Origin: Paenibacillus arenosi
GTDB taxonomy: Bacteria; Bacillota; Bacilli; Paenibacillales; Paenibacillaceae
DNA length: 64,000 nucleotides
Direction of reading: 5' to 3'
NCBI RefSeq assembly: GCF_014841135.1
Contig: NZ_JACYTN010000003.1
Coordinates: forward strand, 310,001-374,000
Below the pieces are notes generated by a model that worked only from the letters and a program-made list of their open reading frames with translations, did no database searches and was not told where the DNA came from. Made by a program: the position numbers and the translations under genes. Below are positions 25,262-35,165 of this stretch, in pieces. Position 1 is the first letter of the stretch. The number at the start of each line of letters is the position of its first letter.

Positions 25262-26617
25262 CTACAGCACCATGGCAGCAATAAAGCCGAAGATGAGCAG
25301 TGGGATGTTGTAGTGCAAGAAAGTTGGCACACATGTATCCCAAATGTGATCGTGCTGTCCGTCGGCATTCAAGCCCGCTGTGGGACCGAGCGTACTGTCT
25401 GATGCAGGGGACCCTGCATCGCCAAGTGCTGCCGCGGTACCGATCAGCGAAATCGTAGCCAGCGGGCTGAAGCCCAACTCCATGCACAGCGGCACGAATA
25501 CGGTCGCGATCAGCGGAATCGTTGAGAATGACGAGCCGATCCCCATCGTGACAAGCAGACCGATGAGCAGCATGAGTATGACTGCAATGGCGCGGCTATC
25601 GCCTACATAAGCAACGGATGTCTGAACTAGCGCATCAATGTCTCCAGTTGCGCGCAGGACGGCAGCTAAGCCGGCGGCAGACATCATGACGAAGCCGATG
25701 TATGACATCGAGCGCATGCCGTCTGTAAAGACGCGCTCTGCGCGCTGGCGCGTCATCAGGCGTGCTAACAGGAGCACGCCAAGCCCTGCTCCGGCTCCGG
25801 CAATCATTGAGCCGGTCGCCAACTGCGTGGCAAGCATCGCGGCAATGGACGCGATGCCTGCCACCGTGCGCCATCGAGCGCCTGGCAGCTGCGCTGCGCT
25901 CGAGTCGCGCTCGTCAACAGCAGCGACAGTAGCCTGGGCCGCTGCTGCTGACGTGTAGCTGCGCGGACGGCGGTAGGACACGCCGATCGCGACAAGCAGT
26001 CCGGCGAACATGCCTAACGCCGGAATCCACATCGCCTGCGGCAGCAAGCTGGCGTCTACAGCGAGACCGTTCTGCGTCATATTTTCCGCAACGATGTCAT
26101 GAAAGATCGCCCCGAACCCGGCTGGTATTAGCATATAAGGCATAATCAAGCCGAACGTCAATGCAGATGCAACTGCGCGACGATCTACGCGCATCTCATT
26201 CCAGATGACCAACATCGGTGGGATGAGTATCGGAATGAAGGCGATATGAATCGGTACAACATTTTGCGATAGGCTGGCTATAAAAGCAACAGCGAGTAGC
26301 ATTAGTACGATAATTGTCGTACGGCGCGAGCTACCATCTTGGGTAGAGCGTCCTAGCAGCTTACGCGCTCCATGAACCAATTGGGAGGGCAGACCTGTCT
26401 CGGTCAAGCCAGCGGCGAAAGCGCCAAGCAAAGCGTAGCTCACAGCGATGGTAGCACTATCAGCAAGGCCTGTCGTAAAGGTCTCGATGGTAGTAGCCCA
26501 CGATAAGCCTCCTGCAATACCGCCAACAGCGGCTGCAACCAATAGAGCGAATACGACCTGAATTCGGAATAGGCTTATGATGAAAAGAACAGCTAATGAT
26601 AATAGAACAGCATTCAT
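25262..26617 (-). CDS. Na+/H+ antiporter-family (YuiF/NhaC-like) membrane permease
   Basis: A 451-residue protein with about eleven hydrophobic segments; SYALLGAFAAGLTETGLP near the N-terminus and GTAAALGDAGSPASDSTLGP near the C-terminus match the NhaC-like ion transporter superfamily, in the branch containing Bacillus YuiF. Members are annotated as Na+/H+ antiporters, but some carry amino acids. The middle part, about 25400-26100, is much richer in G and C than its surroundings, with Ala/Arg-rich coding, including a variable cytoplasmic loop (SAAAAQATVAAVDERDSS). Confidence 0.85.
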   Translation of the reverse strand: MNAVLLSLAVLFIISLFRIQVVFALLVAAAVGGIAGGLSWATTIETFTTGLADSATIAVSYALLGAFAAGLTETGLPSQLVHGARKLLGRSTQDGSSRRTTIIVLMLLAVAFIASLSQNVVPIHIAFIPILIPPMLVIWNEMRVDRRAVASALTFGLIMPYMLIPAGFGAIFHDIVAENMTQNGLAVDASLLPQAMWIPALGMFAGLLVAIGVSYRRPRSYTSAAAAQATVAAVDERDSSAAQLPGARWRTVAGIASIAAMLATQLATGSMIAGAGAGLGVLLLARLMTRQRAERVFTDGMRSMSYIGFVMMSAAGLAAVLRATGDIDALVQTSVAYVGDSRAIAVILMLLIGLLVTMGIGSSFSTIPLIATVFVPLCMELGFSPLATISLIGTAAALGDAGSPASDSTLGPTAGLNADGQHDHIWDTCVPTFLHYNIPLLIFGFIAAMVL

Positions 26618-27008
26618 AGAAAGTCACCCGTCTTGTAAGAGTATGAAGGTCATGTAAACATCCGTGTTTGAATACAGGATGATAGATACAGTTTCCATTT
26701 CATATAGAAATGAGCACGTGTCGTAAACTGATATAAGATTCAAGGATATGAAAATAAAATTGCAAATCGCGTTTGTTTGCTAATACATTACCACTTTACC
26801 AAGATGAAGTAAAGAGTGGATTATGATTCTATTTCATTACTATTCCTCGAATCACTCTTTTTTAACGCATATATTTCCTGATATATACACCCGATGTACG
26901 TCCAGAGATGTAGATAGAAACGATGCTATCGATGTATTGAAGTTCAACTATGTTATAGGTAAACTTATGATCTAATGTTGTTACAGGAAGTAGAGTGGGG
27001 GGACTCAA
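26618..27008. other. Divergent intergenic region with a leader hairpin
   Basis: Besides unmapped promoters it holds AAAGAGTGgATT (26811-26822) pairing with AATCACTCTTT (26850-26860), followed by more T residues. This terminator-like hairpin points in the plus direction 150 bp before the MFS gene, with a weak TTGCAA/TAATAC promoter (15-bp spacer) at 26760-26786, so it may be an attenuator. Confidence 0.4.
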
Positions 27009-28274
27009 ATGAATCAAGCAGCAACACCTTCTGCAGCTAGCTTGTTCAGTAATCGCTTCGTGCAGGCGATTATGCTAGCTGGCCTATTTATGCAATTGGG
27101 CATATGGATACGGAACTTTGCTGTTCTACTGTATGTCGTCGAGATGACCAACAATGACCCGATAGCGTTATCGCTCGTCTCGGTTGTGGAATTTGCACCT
27201 ATCTTTATATTTTCTTTTATTGGTGGTGCTTTCGCAGATCGGTGGCGTCCGAAACGCACGATGATTTGGTGTGATGTATTAAGTGCAATATCTGTATTTG
27301 TGGTTCTGTTAACAATTATAAAAGGTTCATGGGAAGCCGTATTTTTCACAACGTTTGTCTCAGCCATTCTGTCACAGTTCTCACAGCCTTCATCTATGAA
27401 GCTGTTCAAGCTGCACGTACCTGAGGAGCTATTACAAGCAGGGATGTCTATCTTTCAGACGATGGTTGCTTTATTTATGGTCGCAGGGCCTGCAATTGGT
27501 ACCATCATATATGAACAATATGGCATTCAAACTTCATTAATTATTACAGGATTCTTGTTTTTACTTTCAGCGGTTGCGTTGTTGTTCTTGCCAGCTGATC
27601 GTAAGGAAGAGAAGAAAGAAACGAACACATCGCTGCGTTATGAATTGGCGCAAGGGGCACGTTATGTGTGGAGAAGCTCCATTCTTAAGCCTTTGATGGC
27701 TTGCTTTGCGATGGCAGGATTGGCGATCGGCCTTATTCAACCGCTGGGTATTCTAGTCGTTACAGAGCAGCTGGGGCTTCCCAAAGGGCACTTGCAGTAT
27801 TTACTCATGGTCAACGGGGGCGCGATGCTAATTGGCGGAGCGTTAGCAATGATGATGTCTAAGCGGCTCCAGCCACAGCATATGCTTGCAATCGGGATGG
27901 CGGTTAGTTCGATTGTGTTTGTCGTAATCGGCGTGTCCCATTTGTGGTGGCTAACCTTAACGGCACAATTTTTCAGTGGGCTTTTCCTACCAGCAATCCA
28001 GATCGGTATCAATACGTTGATTCTTAAAAATACAGAGTCCAGCTTTATCGGTCGAGTTAATGGTATTTTAAGTCCGATGTTTATGGGTGCGATGGTGATT
28101 ACAATGTCCTTGGCTGGCGTTTTGAAGAGCATGCTGCCACTATCTTATATGTACAGCATATCATCTGTGCTCTTCATTATTGGCATATTGTCGATTATTT
28201 CTATTCTTCGTATGCGACAATCCGAGCAGTTGGAGGACGTAACAGAGCAGGCTGTCATTGCGAGTTCAAAGTAG
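27009..28274 (+). CDS. MFS exporter (DHA3/enterobactin-exporter-like, 12 TM)
   Basis: A 421-residue major facilitator protein. GGAFADRWRPKR is motif A; SQFSQPSSMKLF follows the DHA3 pattern shared by macrolide and siderophore exporters. About twelve hydrophobic helices. GTGGGGGG lies before the ATG. Monogenic. Substrate unknown; possible attenuation by the upstream hairpin would fit a drug exporter. Confidence 0.88.
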   Translation: MNQAATPSAASLFSNRFVQAIMLAGLFMQLGIWIRNFAVLLYVVEMTNNDPIALSLVSVVEFAPIFIFSFIGGAFADRWRPKRTMIWCDVLSAISVFVVLLTIIKGSWEAVFFTTFVSAILSQFSQPSSMKLFKLHVPEELLQAGMSIFQTMVALFMVAGPAIGTIIYEQYGIQTSLIITGFLFLLSAVALLFLPADRKEEKKETNTSLRYELAQGARYVWRSSILKPLMACFAMAGLAIGLIQPLGILVVTEQLGLPKGHLQYLLMVNGGAMLIGGALAMMMSKRLQPQHMLAIGMAVSSIVFVVIGVSHLWWLTLTAQFFSGLFLPAIQIGINTLILKNTESSFIGRVNGILSPMFMGAMVITMSLAGVLKSMLPLSYMYSISSVLFIIGILSIISILRMRQSEQLEDVTEQAVIASSK

Positions 28275-28489
28275 CTGCCGATCGTAATGGTAATAAGCTA
28301 ATTTCTTATAAAAATTGTCTACCCAAGGAAGACAATTTCCGCAAGGAACGATTGACTTTTTAACACCAGCGAGCACATAATAGGGATTAATAACTTGCAG
28401 GAAACAGGAATGAATTACCTTTCTAGTTGCGTGCAATTTATATCGGTTGTACGTGATAATCCTACAATAGTACAGTGATGAACTGTGCT

Positions 28490-28838
28490 AGAGATTTAAT
28501 ATGGTTGAAGAGACTAGGTGTGTCAGCGGGAAGTCTACAGAGAGCCGACGGTTGGTGTAAGTCGGTGACGGAAGCAGATACATATCCTCTCTGACATGCT
28601 GCGCTGAATGAGTCCTACTTGGAAAGGTAGACAGTAAGTGCAGACGGCAAATCCCTCGTTATCGGGATAGCGCTAGTGCGCAGCGGAGTGCCGCAGATTG
28701 GAATGGCAGCTTCATGTAGTGGAATTATGAATGTCCGGCTACCCGGAATTTAGATTCCTTATGTTGAAGTTGGCGATGTGCGGAACAAGGGTGGTACCAC
28801 GAGATCAACTCGTCCCTTTTTAGGGGCGAGTTTTTTTG
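28490..28838 (+). promoter_or_regulatory. T-box leader of ilvA
   Basis: Stem I elements are visible (AGAGAG at about 28540, CCGAC/GTCGG apical hairpin), then the antiterminator T-box AAGGGTGGTACCACGAG (28787-28803) and a terminator ACTCGTCCCT / AGGGGCGAGT with seven T residues (28808-28838). The candidate specifier is ATC at 28584-28586 (isoleucine), which fits a threonine dehydratase gene, but I could not fold stem I fully. Uncharged tRNA would allow read-through into ilvA. Confidence 0.88.
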
Positions 28839-28945
28839 TACTCTTTTTTATAGGTTATGTACGTATACTATGCGGCAAACAACTAGGCATTTCAGATGTG
28901 ATGGCAGACTTACACAGACATAGGATGGAGAAGGAGAGACAGAAC

Positions 28946-30199
28946 ATGACGACTACGACTGGCATGATGGAACATATCGTACGTGCCCATCACGTATTAA
29001 AAGAAGTAATTGTACGGACTCCGCTGCAGCACGATCCGATACTGTCCGCTCGATATGATTGCAATGTGTATTTGAAGCGTGAAGATTTGCAAATTGTACG
29101 CTCATTTAAAATTCGCGGAGCCTATAATAAAATTCGCCATCTCTCCCAGAGCGAGCTGGAGCGAGGCATCGTATGCGCGAGTGCGGGTAATCATGCGCAA
29201 GGGGTAGCTTATTCCTGCCAAGCATTGCAGATTCAAGGCACAATCGTGATGCCAAGTACGACACCAAGCCAAAAAGTAAGCCAAGTCAAGCGATTCGGTG
29301 GCTCTTATGTTACTGTTGTCTTGACTGGTGATACGTACGACGATGCCTATGAAAAGGCCATGAGCATTTGCAATGAGCAAGGTATGACTTTTATTCATCC
29401 TTTCGATGACACTCATATTGTTGCAGGCAATGGTACGGTCGGTATGGAAATTATGGAGTCGTTGGACGTGCCTGCTGATCTCGTATTCGTCACGATTGGC
29501 GGCGGTGGATTGGCTGCAGGTGTCGGTACTTATGTGAAGATGATTAGTCCAACTACTAAGGTTGTAGGTGTTGAACCGAAAGGTGCTGCCTCCATGACGG
29601 CATCGCTTGCTGAGAAGCATGTCGTTACACTGGATCAGATCGACAAGTTTGTCGATGGTGCAGCTGTAAAACGCGTTGGACAACTAAACTATGAAATTTG
29701 TGAAAAAGTACTGGACGATGTTATTCATGTGCCCGAAGGAAAAGTGTGTACAACGATATTGAAGCTGTATAACGAAAGTGCTATCGTCGTTGAACCAGCA
29801 GGTGCCTTGTCTATTGCTGCGCTTGATCTGTATAAGGATCAAATTAAAGGTAAAAACGTTGTCTGTGTCATTAGTGGTGGTAACAATGATATCGACCGTA
29901 TGCAGGAGATTAAGGAGCGCTCGCTCATTTATGAAGGATTGAAGCATTACTTTACGATCAACTTCCCGCAGCGTGCAGGTGCATTGCGTGAGTTTCTGCA
30001 AAATGTACTAGGTCCAGATGATGATATTACACGCTTTGAGTATCATAAGAAGCACAATAAAGACAATGGAGCAGCTGTTGTTGGTATTGAATTGAAGCAT
30101 GCGGATGATTATACCCAGCTTATTGATCGAATGAATAAGAAGGGGCTCGATTACGTTGAGCTGAACAAAAATCCGCTTCTGTTTGATTTGCTCGTATAA
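28946..30199 (+). CDS. ilvA: Threonine dehydratase (threonine ammonia-lyase), biosynthetic
   Basis: PLP enzyme converting threonine to 2-oxobutanoate, first step of isoleucine synthesis. 417 residues, as in Bacillus. PLP lysine K55 in SFKIRGAYNKI, phosphate loop IGGGGLAAGVG, and a C-terminal ACT-like regulatory domain (FTINFPQRAGALREFLQNVLG). ATG 28946 is chosen: AAGGAG lies 9 bases upstream, and the longer frame runs back into the T-box leader. The T-box controls it. Confidence 0.95.
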   Translation: MTTTTGMMEHIVRAHHVLKEVIVRTPLQHDPILSARYDCNVYLKREDLQIVRSFKIRGAYNKIRHLSQSELERGIVCASAGNHAQGVAYSCQALQIQGTIVMPSTTPSQKVSQVKRFGGSYVTVVLTGDTYDDAYEKAMSICNEQGMTFIHPFDDTHIVAGNGTVGMEIMESLDVPADLVFVTIGGGGLAAGVGTYVKMISPTTKVVGVEPKGAASMTASLAEKHVVTLDQIDKFVDGAAVKRVGQLNYEICEKVLDDVIHVPEGKVCTTILKLYNESAIVVEPAGALSIAALDLYKDQIKGKNVVCVISGGNNDIDRMQEIKERSLIYEGLKHYFTINFPQRAGALREFLQNVLGPDDDITRFEYHKKHNKDNGAAVVGIELKHADDYTQLIDRMNKKGLDYVELNKNPLLFDLLV

Positions 30200-30214
30200 A
30201 AGGTTGGAAGTTAT

Positions 30215-30243
30215 AACCCCCAGAGTTGAACTGATGGGGGTTT
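30215..30243 (+). terminator. Hairpin after ilvA
   Basis: AACCCCC-14-GGGGGTT with a TTT tail. Short T-run, so a moderate terminator. Confidence 0.5.
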
Positions 30244-30291
30244 GACGTTATATTTATGTAACAAAGTTTTATTAGACAGAGAGGTTGATTT

Positions 30292-31962
30292 ATGGTGGAA
30301 ACTCCGAGCGCATCGAATTTTATACGCAATATTATCGTAAATGATTTGAAGGAAGGCAAAGTAGATAGCGTCGTTACTCGCTTCCCTCCTGAACCTAACG
30401 GTTATTTGCACATCGGTCATGCGAAGTCGATCTGCTTGAACTTTGAACTGGCTAAAGAGTTCAAAGGCCGTGTACATTTACGCTTTGACGATACGAATCC
30501 ATTAAAAGAAGATACAGAATATGTAGAGTCCATTAAGGAAGATGTAAAATGGCTCGGATTTGACTGGGACGGACTATACTTTGCTTCCGATTACTTCGAG
30601 GAAATGTATGCACGTGCTGTTCTCCTTATTAAAAAGGGCAAAGCGTTCGTATGTGAATTGAATGCAGATGAAATGCGTGAAATGCGCGGTACATTGACGC
30701 AGCCAGGTAAGAACAGCCCTTATCGTGACCGTTCGGTAGAAGAAAATCTTGATCTGTTCGAACGCATGCGTAACGGTGAGTTTGGTAATGGTGAAAAAGT
30801 ATTGCGCGCGAAGATTGATATGGCTTCACCAAATATCAATTTCCGTGATCCTGTTATTTATCGAATTGCACATGCAACACACCACAATACAGGTGATGCT
30901 TGGTGCATTTATCCGATGTATGCATTCGCTCATCCATTGGAAGACGCAATTGAGAGTGTAACGCACTCGATCTGTACGCTGGAGTTCGAAGATCAACGTC
31001 CGTTCTATGACTGGGTCGTTGCTGAAACAGAAATGGTGAGTACGCCACATCAGTATGAGTTTGCTCGTTTGAACATTACGAATACGGTAATGAGTAAGCG
31101 TAAGTTGAAGCAACTTGTTGATGAAGGTGTCGCTGATGGTTGGGATGATCCGCGTATGCCTACCATTTCAGGCTTGCGTCGTCGCGGCTTCACACCAGAA
31201 TCGATCCGCAACTTCTGTCGTGAGATCGGTGTAACGAAGTCTGACAGTACGGTTGATTCTAAGTACTTGGATCACTTCATTCGTGAAGACCTGAAGCTGA
31301 AAGCGCCTCGTACAATGGGTATTTTAAAACCATTAAAGGTGGTTATTACCAACTACCCAGAAGGTCAAGTGGAATGGCTGGATGCGGAAGTAAACCCTGA
31401 AGTTCCAGAAATGGGGATGCGCCAAATTCCATTCTCTCGTGAAATTTACATCGAGCAGGATGACTTTATGGAGAACCCGCCAGTGAAATATTTCCGCTTG
31501 TTCCCTGGCAATGAAGTGCGTTTGAAGCATGCTTACTTCATTAAGTGTAACGATTTCATTAAAGATGAGAATGGCAACGTTACAGAAATCCACTGTACGT
31601 ATGATGTAGAGACGAAGTCAGGTAGTGGATTTACAGGTCGTAAAGTAAAAGGAACGATCCACTGGGTGGAAGCGACGCATGCTGTACCAGCGGAGTTCCG
31701 TTTGTACGAGCCGCTCATTCTTGATGAAACAGAAGAAGAAGCAACGGAAGAGACAACATTCCTTGACCGAATCAATCCGAATTCAATGGTTGTTGATCAA
31801 GGCTTCATAGAACCGAATTTGAAGGATATTCAGCCGCATGACAAGCTGCAATTTTTCCGTCACGGCTACTTCAACGCTGATCCGAAGCATACGAAGGACG
31901 GCAAGATCGTATTTAACTTGATCGTATCGTTGAAGAGTTCCTTCCAACTGCCGAAGAACTAA
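30292..31962 (+). CDS. glnS: Glutaminyl-tRNA synthetase
   Basis: Class I aminoacyl-tRNA synthetase charging tRNA(Gln) directly. 556 residues. HIGH motif at 40-43 in [15 protein letters not shown], second signature VMSKR at 266-270, and the C-terminal anticodon-binding beta-barrels ([22 protein letters not shown]). Most Bacilli lack this enzyme and form Gln-tRNA by GatCAB transamidation, so its presence is notable. The sequence looks complete, with all active-site blocks. AGAGAGG precedes the ATG. Own terminator downstream. Confidence 0.97.
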   Translation: MVETPSASNFIRNIIVNDLKEGKVDSVVTRFPPEPNGYLHIGHAKSICLNFELAKEFKGRVHLRFDDTNPLKEDTEYVESIKEDVKWLGFDWDGLYFASDYFEEMYARAVLLIKKGKAFVCELNADEMREMRGTLTQPGKNSPYRDRSVEENLDLFERMRNGEFGNGEKVLRAKIDMASPNINFRDPVIYRIAHATHHNTGDAWCIYPMYAFAHPLEDAIESVTHSICTLEFEDQRPFYDWVVAETEMVSTPHQYEFARLNITNTVMSKRKLKQLVDEGVADGWDDPRMPTISGLRRRGFTPESIRNFCREIGVTKSDSTVDSKYLDHFIREDLKLKAPRTMGILKPLKVVITNYPEGQVEWLDAEVNPEVPEMGMRQIPFSREIYIEQDDFMENPPVKYFRLFPGNEVRLKHAYFIKCNDFIKDENGNVTEIHCTYDVETKSGSGFTGRKVKGTIHWVEATHAVPAEFRLYEPLILDETEEEATEETTFLDRINPNSMVVDQGFIEPNLKDIQPHDKLQFFRHGYFNADPKHTKDGKIVFNLIVSLKSSFQLPKN

Positions 31963-31980
31963 ATATAAAGTTTGCTGAGG

Positions 31981-32023
31981 AGCCTTTTCTTTCTACTTTT
32001 ATGGTGGAGGAAAAGGCTTTTTT
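31981..32023 (+). terminator. Terminator of glnS
   Basis: AGCCTTTTC / GAAAAGGCT across a ~20-base loop followed by T residues. Confidence 0.8.
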
Positions 32024-32222
32024 ACGTGTTGGGGCTTGTACTGTATTTCTTGCTGTTGTGGTGCATTTCAGCAAAAGATTCATAAATACGACGACTTCTG
32101 TATACTTTTAGGGGGAAGGAAGGCACGATAAGAGAAGGAAATTATCAAAACGTAAACTCGTTGTAACCCTTCTGTTTGGATATTCCGTTATAGTGGTAAG
32201 CGCAAAGGAGGATTGAGACTGC

Positions 32223-33689
32223 ATGAATGAACATAAGGAACCGTTGGACAGGGATTCTCAGAAACCGCATGATCCTGTAAACTCAAACCAACCTTCATCC
32301 TCTTGGTACAGCCGCTTCTTTGGTTGGGTCAAACCCCATAAACGAAAGATTGCTGCTGCGTTTGGCATGATTTCGATTGTAATTATAGGTTTAGGAACTT
32401 ACTTCGCGATGCATCTGGACGAAGCTCCGCTTCCACATGGATATCGCGTGATGGGCATAGATGCAGGTGGATTACAGCCTGCTGAAGTAATGGTGAGAAT
32501 GAACGAACACATTGCTACGTTTGAGGGGATGACCGTTCAATTTGTACCAGACCGTACGGATCAAAGATTGGAACCTTTAACAGAGCAGACCTTTACACTA
32601 AAAGAGCTTGGCTTCACATTTGGCAACGAAGAAGCTGTTAATCAGTTGCAGCAATGGGAAGAGGGAAACATCGCACATAAATGGAAACTTGGTCGTGAAT
32701 TAGCTGAGGAAAGCTTGGATATAGAAACTAGCTTTCATGTCGATCAGATGACGGCAGCTGTACGCAAGTCGTTCGGGACCACGATTGATCGTAAGCCCAA
32801 AAATGCACAAGCCCAATACATAACACCTTTTAAAGTTAAGTATGAACAAGAAGTAGATGGATGGGAACTGGATGAAGATAAGTTAGAGCAATCACTTATT
32901 CAGCTTGTGACTAAGTTGAAATCCCATCCCGATGTTAGACAGCCGATGACTGTACGGATGCCGCTTGTTACGATACCAGCGGATGTGACTGTCAAAACAT
33001 TGAAGACACGTAAGCCCGATGCGCTGCTTGGTGAGTACACAACGGTGATTGCGAACCGTGGAGAAGGCCATGCTCATAACGTACGTGCAAGTGCGAAGGC
33101 ATTGCATGGCGTCGTTGTGAGCCCGAATCATCAAATTCGCTACAGTGACATCGTCAAGAAGACAGAGGAGCAATACGGGCTGATGATAGCCCCTGTCATA
33201 GAAAATGGTCGCATGGTAGATGGAATTGGCGGAGGGATATGCCAAACGTCTACGACGATGTATAATGCAGGTCTACTAGCGGGTATGGGGGTCGTCGAGC
33301 GTAATTCACACTCGCTTCCTGTTCCCTACGTGCCACTCGGAAGAGATGCTACGTATTCAACGGGTGGTCCTGATCTTGTGATGTCTAATGAAACGAGTGG
33401 GGACATCGTATGGACGACGCAAGTGGAGGGCGATCGTTTAAAGGTACAAGTGTACGGTCAACAGCTTCCTGGTATTACGTATGATGTCATAACTGAGCAG
33501 CGCACTAGCCCTGTCTTGAAGATTAGCAATCAGATTACGGATAAAATAGCACCGGAACAGTCGAGAATTATCGTTGATTCGTATCGCATAAAGAAACGGA
33601 ACGGCGTTGTCGTTTACAAAGAGAGGCTGCCTCAATCTACATATAAGCTGCACCAAGAAGAAAATGTTGAGGAAAAAGAACGGTATTGA
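32223..33689 (+). CDS. VanW-family membrane-anchored protein
   Basis: A 488-residue protein with a ~40-residue cytoplasmic start, one membrane helix (about 43-62, AAAFGMISIVIIGLGTYFAM), an extracellular YoaR/PG-binding-4 like region (GIDAGGLQPAEVMVRMNEHI), then the VanW domain (VIENGRMVDGIGGGICQTST, RNSHSLPVPYVPLGRDATY). VanW proteins are often near vancomycin or cell-wall genes; biochemical role is unknown. GGAGG precedes the ATG. Monogenic. Confidence 0.9.
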   Translation: MNEHKEPLDRDSQKPHDPVNSNQPSSSWYSRFFGWVKPHKRKIAAAFGMISIVIIGLGTYFAMHLDEAPLPHGYRVMGIDAGGLQPAEVMVRMNEHIATFEGMTVQFVPDRTDQRLEPLTEQTFTLKELGFTFGNEEAVNQLQQWEEGNIAHKWKLGRELAEESLDIETSFHVDQMTAAVRKSFGTTIDRKPKNAQAQYITPFKVKYEQEVDGWELDEDKLEQSLIQLVTKLKSHPDVRQPMTVRMPLVTIPADVTVKTLKTRKPDALLGEYTTVIANRGEGHAHNVRASAKALHGVVVSPNHQIRYSDIVKKTEEQYGLMIAPVIENGRMVDGIGGGICQTSTTMYNAGLLAGMGVVERNSHSLPVPYVPLGRDATYSTGGPDLVMSNETSGDIVWTTQVEGDRLKVQVYGQQLPGITYDVITEQRTSPVLKISNQITDKIAPEQSRIIVDSYRIKKRNGVVVYKERLPQSTYKLHQEENVEEKERY

Positions 33690-33730
33690 TTTATTGTGAT
33701 ACAGTGTAAAAAATGAAGAGTGTAGGCATA

Positions 33731-33781
33731 GAAAAAAAAGGGTTGCCCTGTCAACGAGTGTGACGTGTGGGCAACCCTTAT
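33731..33781 (-). terminator. Terminator of the NlpC/P60 gene, probably shared
   Basis: AAGGGTTGCCC / GGGCAACCCTT, 11 bp. On the minus strand eight T residues follow, a strong terminator for the NlpC gene; on the plus strand TTATTC follows, weaker, for the VanW gene. Confidence 0.85.
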
Positions 33782-33826
33782 TCATTATGGACATTTAGAA
33801 TTTGGAAAATAGCTTCTTATTAAATT

Positions 33827-34708
33827 TTATAGAACGCGCTTCGCTCCAACATAAGTCTTGCTAGACCAGCTGGAACCAAGGCTAGACACCGTAACACCCT
33901 TCACTTTCCCGGAGGAAGCGTGAATGTATTGGTTATCTCCAAGGTATATACCAATATGCGTAATACGTGAACCACTCGAAGAGAAGAATACCAGATCTCC
34001 TTTTTGAGGGTTTTTAACGGCTGTACCCGCATTTTTGTAAATATCATGTGCTGTACGTGGAAGCTCTACATTGTGCTTGCCAAATACGTAATTCAAGAAG
34101 CCAGAGCAGTCAAATCCAGCTGGAGTTGTTCCACCCCAAACGTATGGTACGCCTAGGTAGCTGTAAGCTGTATTAATAACAGCATCTGCTTTGCTCAAGT
34201 CTTGCTTGCTGGATTGAATGGAAACTTCCTTCTTGTAGCGATCTACAGATGGAAGAGTCTTTAAATATTTCGAATCCCAAGTGAACGTTACACCCATTTC
34301 ATCTACGAAGAAACGCAAAGGAATGTACGTTGTATTTTTATATAACCAAGGCTTATCCGACATCTTAACCGATTTTCCGTTTACTTTCACTGTAGCGGAA
34401 TCTGTGCGGAATTCAACTGTCGCATCAGCGCTTTTGACGATAATTTTCATATGATTGCTGTTAATGTTAGATGTAGACATTGTCCATCCCATTTTGTTCA
34501 CGAAATCGCGAAGTGGAACGTACATCGTCTCTCCATCTTCCAACACAGGTACTGTATTTGTAAAGGTAAGTTGTTGACCGTTAATTGTAATTGAAGCTTT
34601 TTTGTCTCCGTCATAGGCGTAAGCTTTCGTTCCGAGCGCGCCATCCGTAAAGAGCATGCATCCGAAGACCGCTCCCGCTAGGAGAACTGTCTTTATTGCC
34701 GTTTTCAA
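33827..34708 (-). CDS. Secreted NlpC/P60 peptidoglycan endopeptidase with stalk domain
   Basis: A 293-residue exported cell-wall hydrolase. Signal peptide ending near AYAYDGD; a copper-amine-oxidase-N-like 'stalk' domain with two typical LRDF / LRFFVDEMG segments (about 60-145); then NlpC/P60 with catalytic Cys201 (FDCSGF), His251 (THIGIYLG) and third residue His263 (YIHASS). It cleaves D-gamma-glutamyl-diaminopimelate bonds in its family. GGAGGCGATG lies before the ATG. Such stalk fusions are common in Paenibacillus. Confidence 0.93.
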   Translation of the reverse strand: MKTAIKTVLLAGAVFGCMLFTDGALGTKAYAYDGDKKASITINGQQLTFTNTVPVLEDGETMYVPLRDFVNKMGWTMSTSNINSNHMKIIVKSADATVEFRTDSATVKVNGKSVKMSDKPWLYKNTTYIPLRFFVDEMGVTFTWDSKYLKTLPSVDRYKKEVSIQSSKQDLSKADAVINTAYSYLGVPYVWGGTTPAGFDCSGFLNYVFGKHNVELPRTAHDIYKNAGTAVKNPQKGDLVFFSSSGSRITHIGIYLGDNQYIHASSGKVKGVTVSSLGSSWSSKTYVGAKRVL

Positions 34709-35165
34709 ATCATCGCCTCCTGTAAGTAACTACATAAGTATTTGGAATTTCATATTAAGCTGCCGTAACCTATAAATCCGATATCACTAATTCGTGAATG
34801 TATGTAAACAGCATCAGTTATGACAGTTTCTTAATACATGGATTATTGTCTTACAAAATTGTAACCATGTCAAACGGTTAGCTGTATAAAATGATCACCC
34901 ACATTATGGATAATGCTTGTATTGCCTGCTGTATTGGGATATTAAGGGGGAGAGGTAAAGATTACAAAAAGGTAATAAAGAGGATTTGGGTAACGTTTTT
35001 AGATGGTTTTTTTGCAAATCATATGGCATTCCTCATTTGTTATATACATATATATCATTTATATTAATACTAGAAAGGCAAGCGATAGTCATAATCGTAT
35101 GCGCTTACATTTCGAAGTAATGCCACTTATCGTATCGAGTGTACGGGGAAAAGAGGCTTTGTTTG
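34709..35165. other. Divergent intergenic region with a sigmaA-type promoter
   Basis: For the plus strand TTGTTA (35037-35042), 17-bp spacer, TATATT (35060-35065) gives a plausible promoter for the YesM/YesN pair. The minus-strand promoter for the NlpC gene was not located. No small gene or riboswitch seen. Confidence 0.45.

Noticed and set aside
25380-25995. Several overlapping frames on both strands within the antiporter gene
   Set aside because: Shadows caused by high GC; the antiporter frame has clear membrane helices and family motifs.
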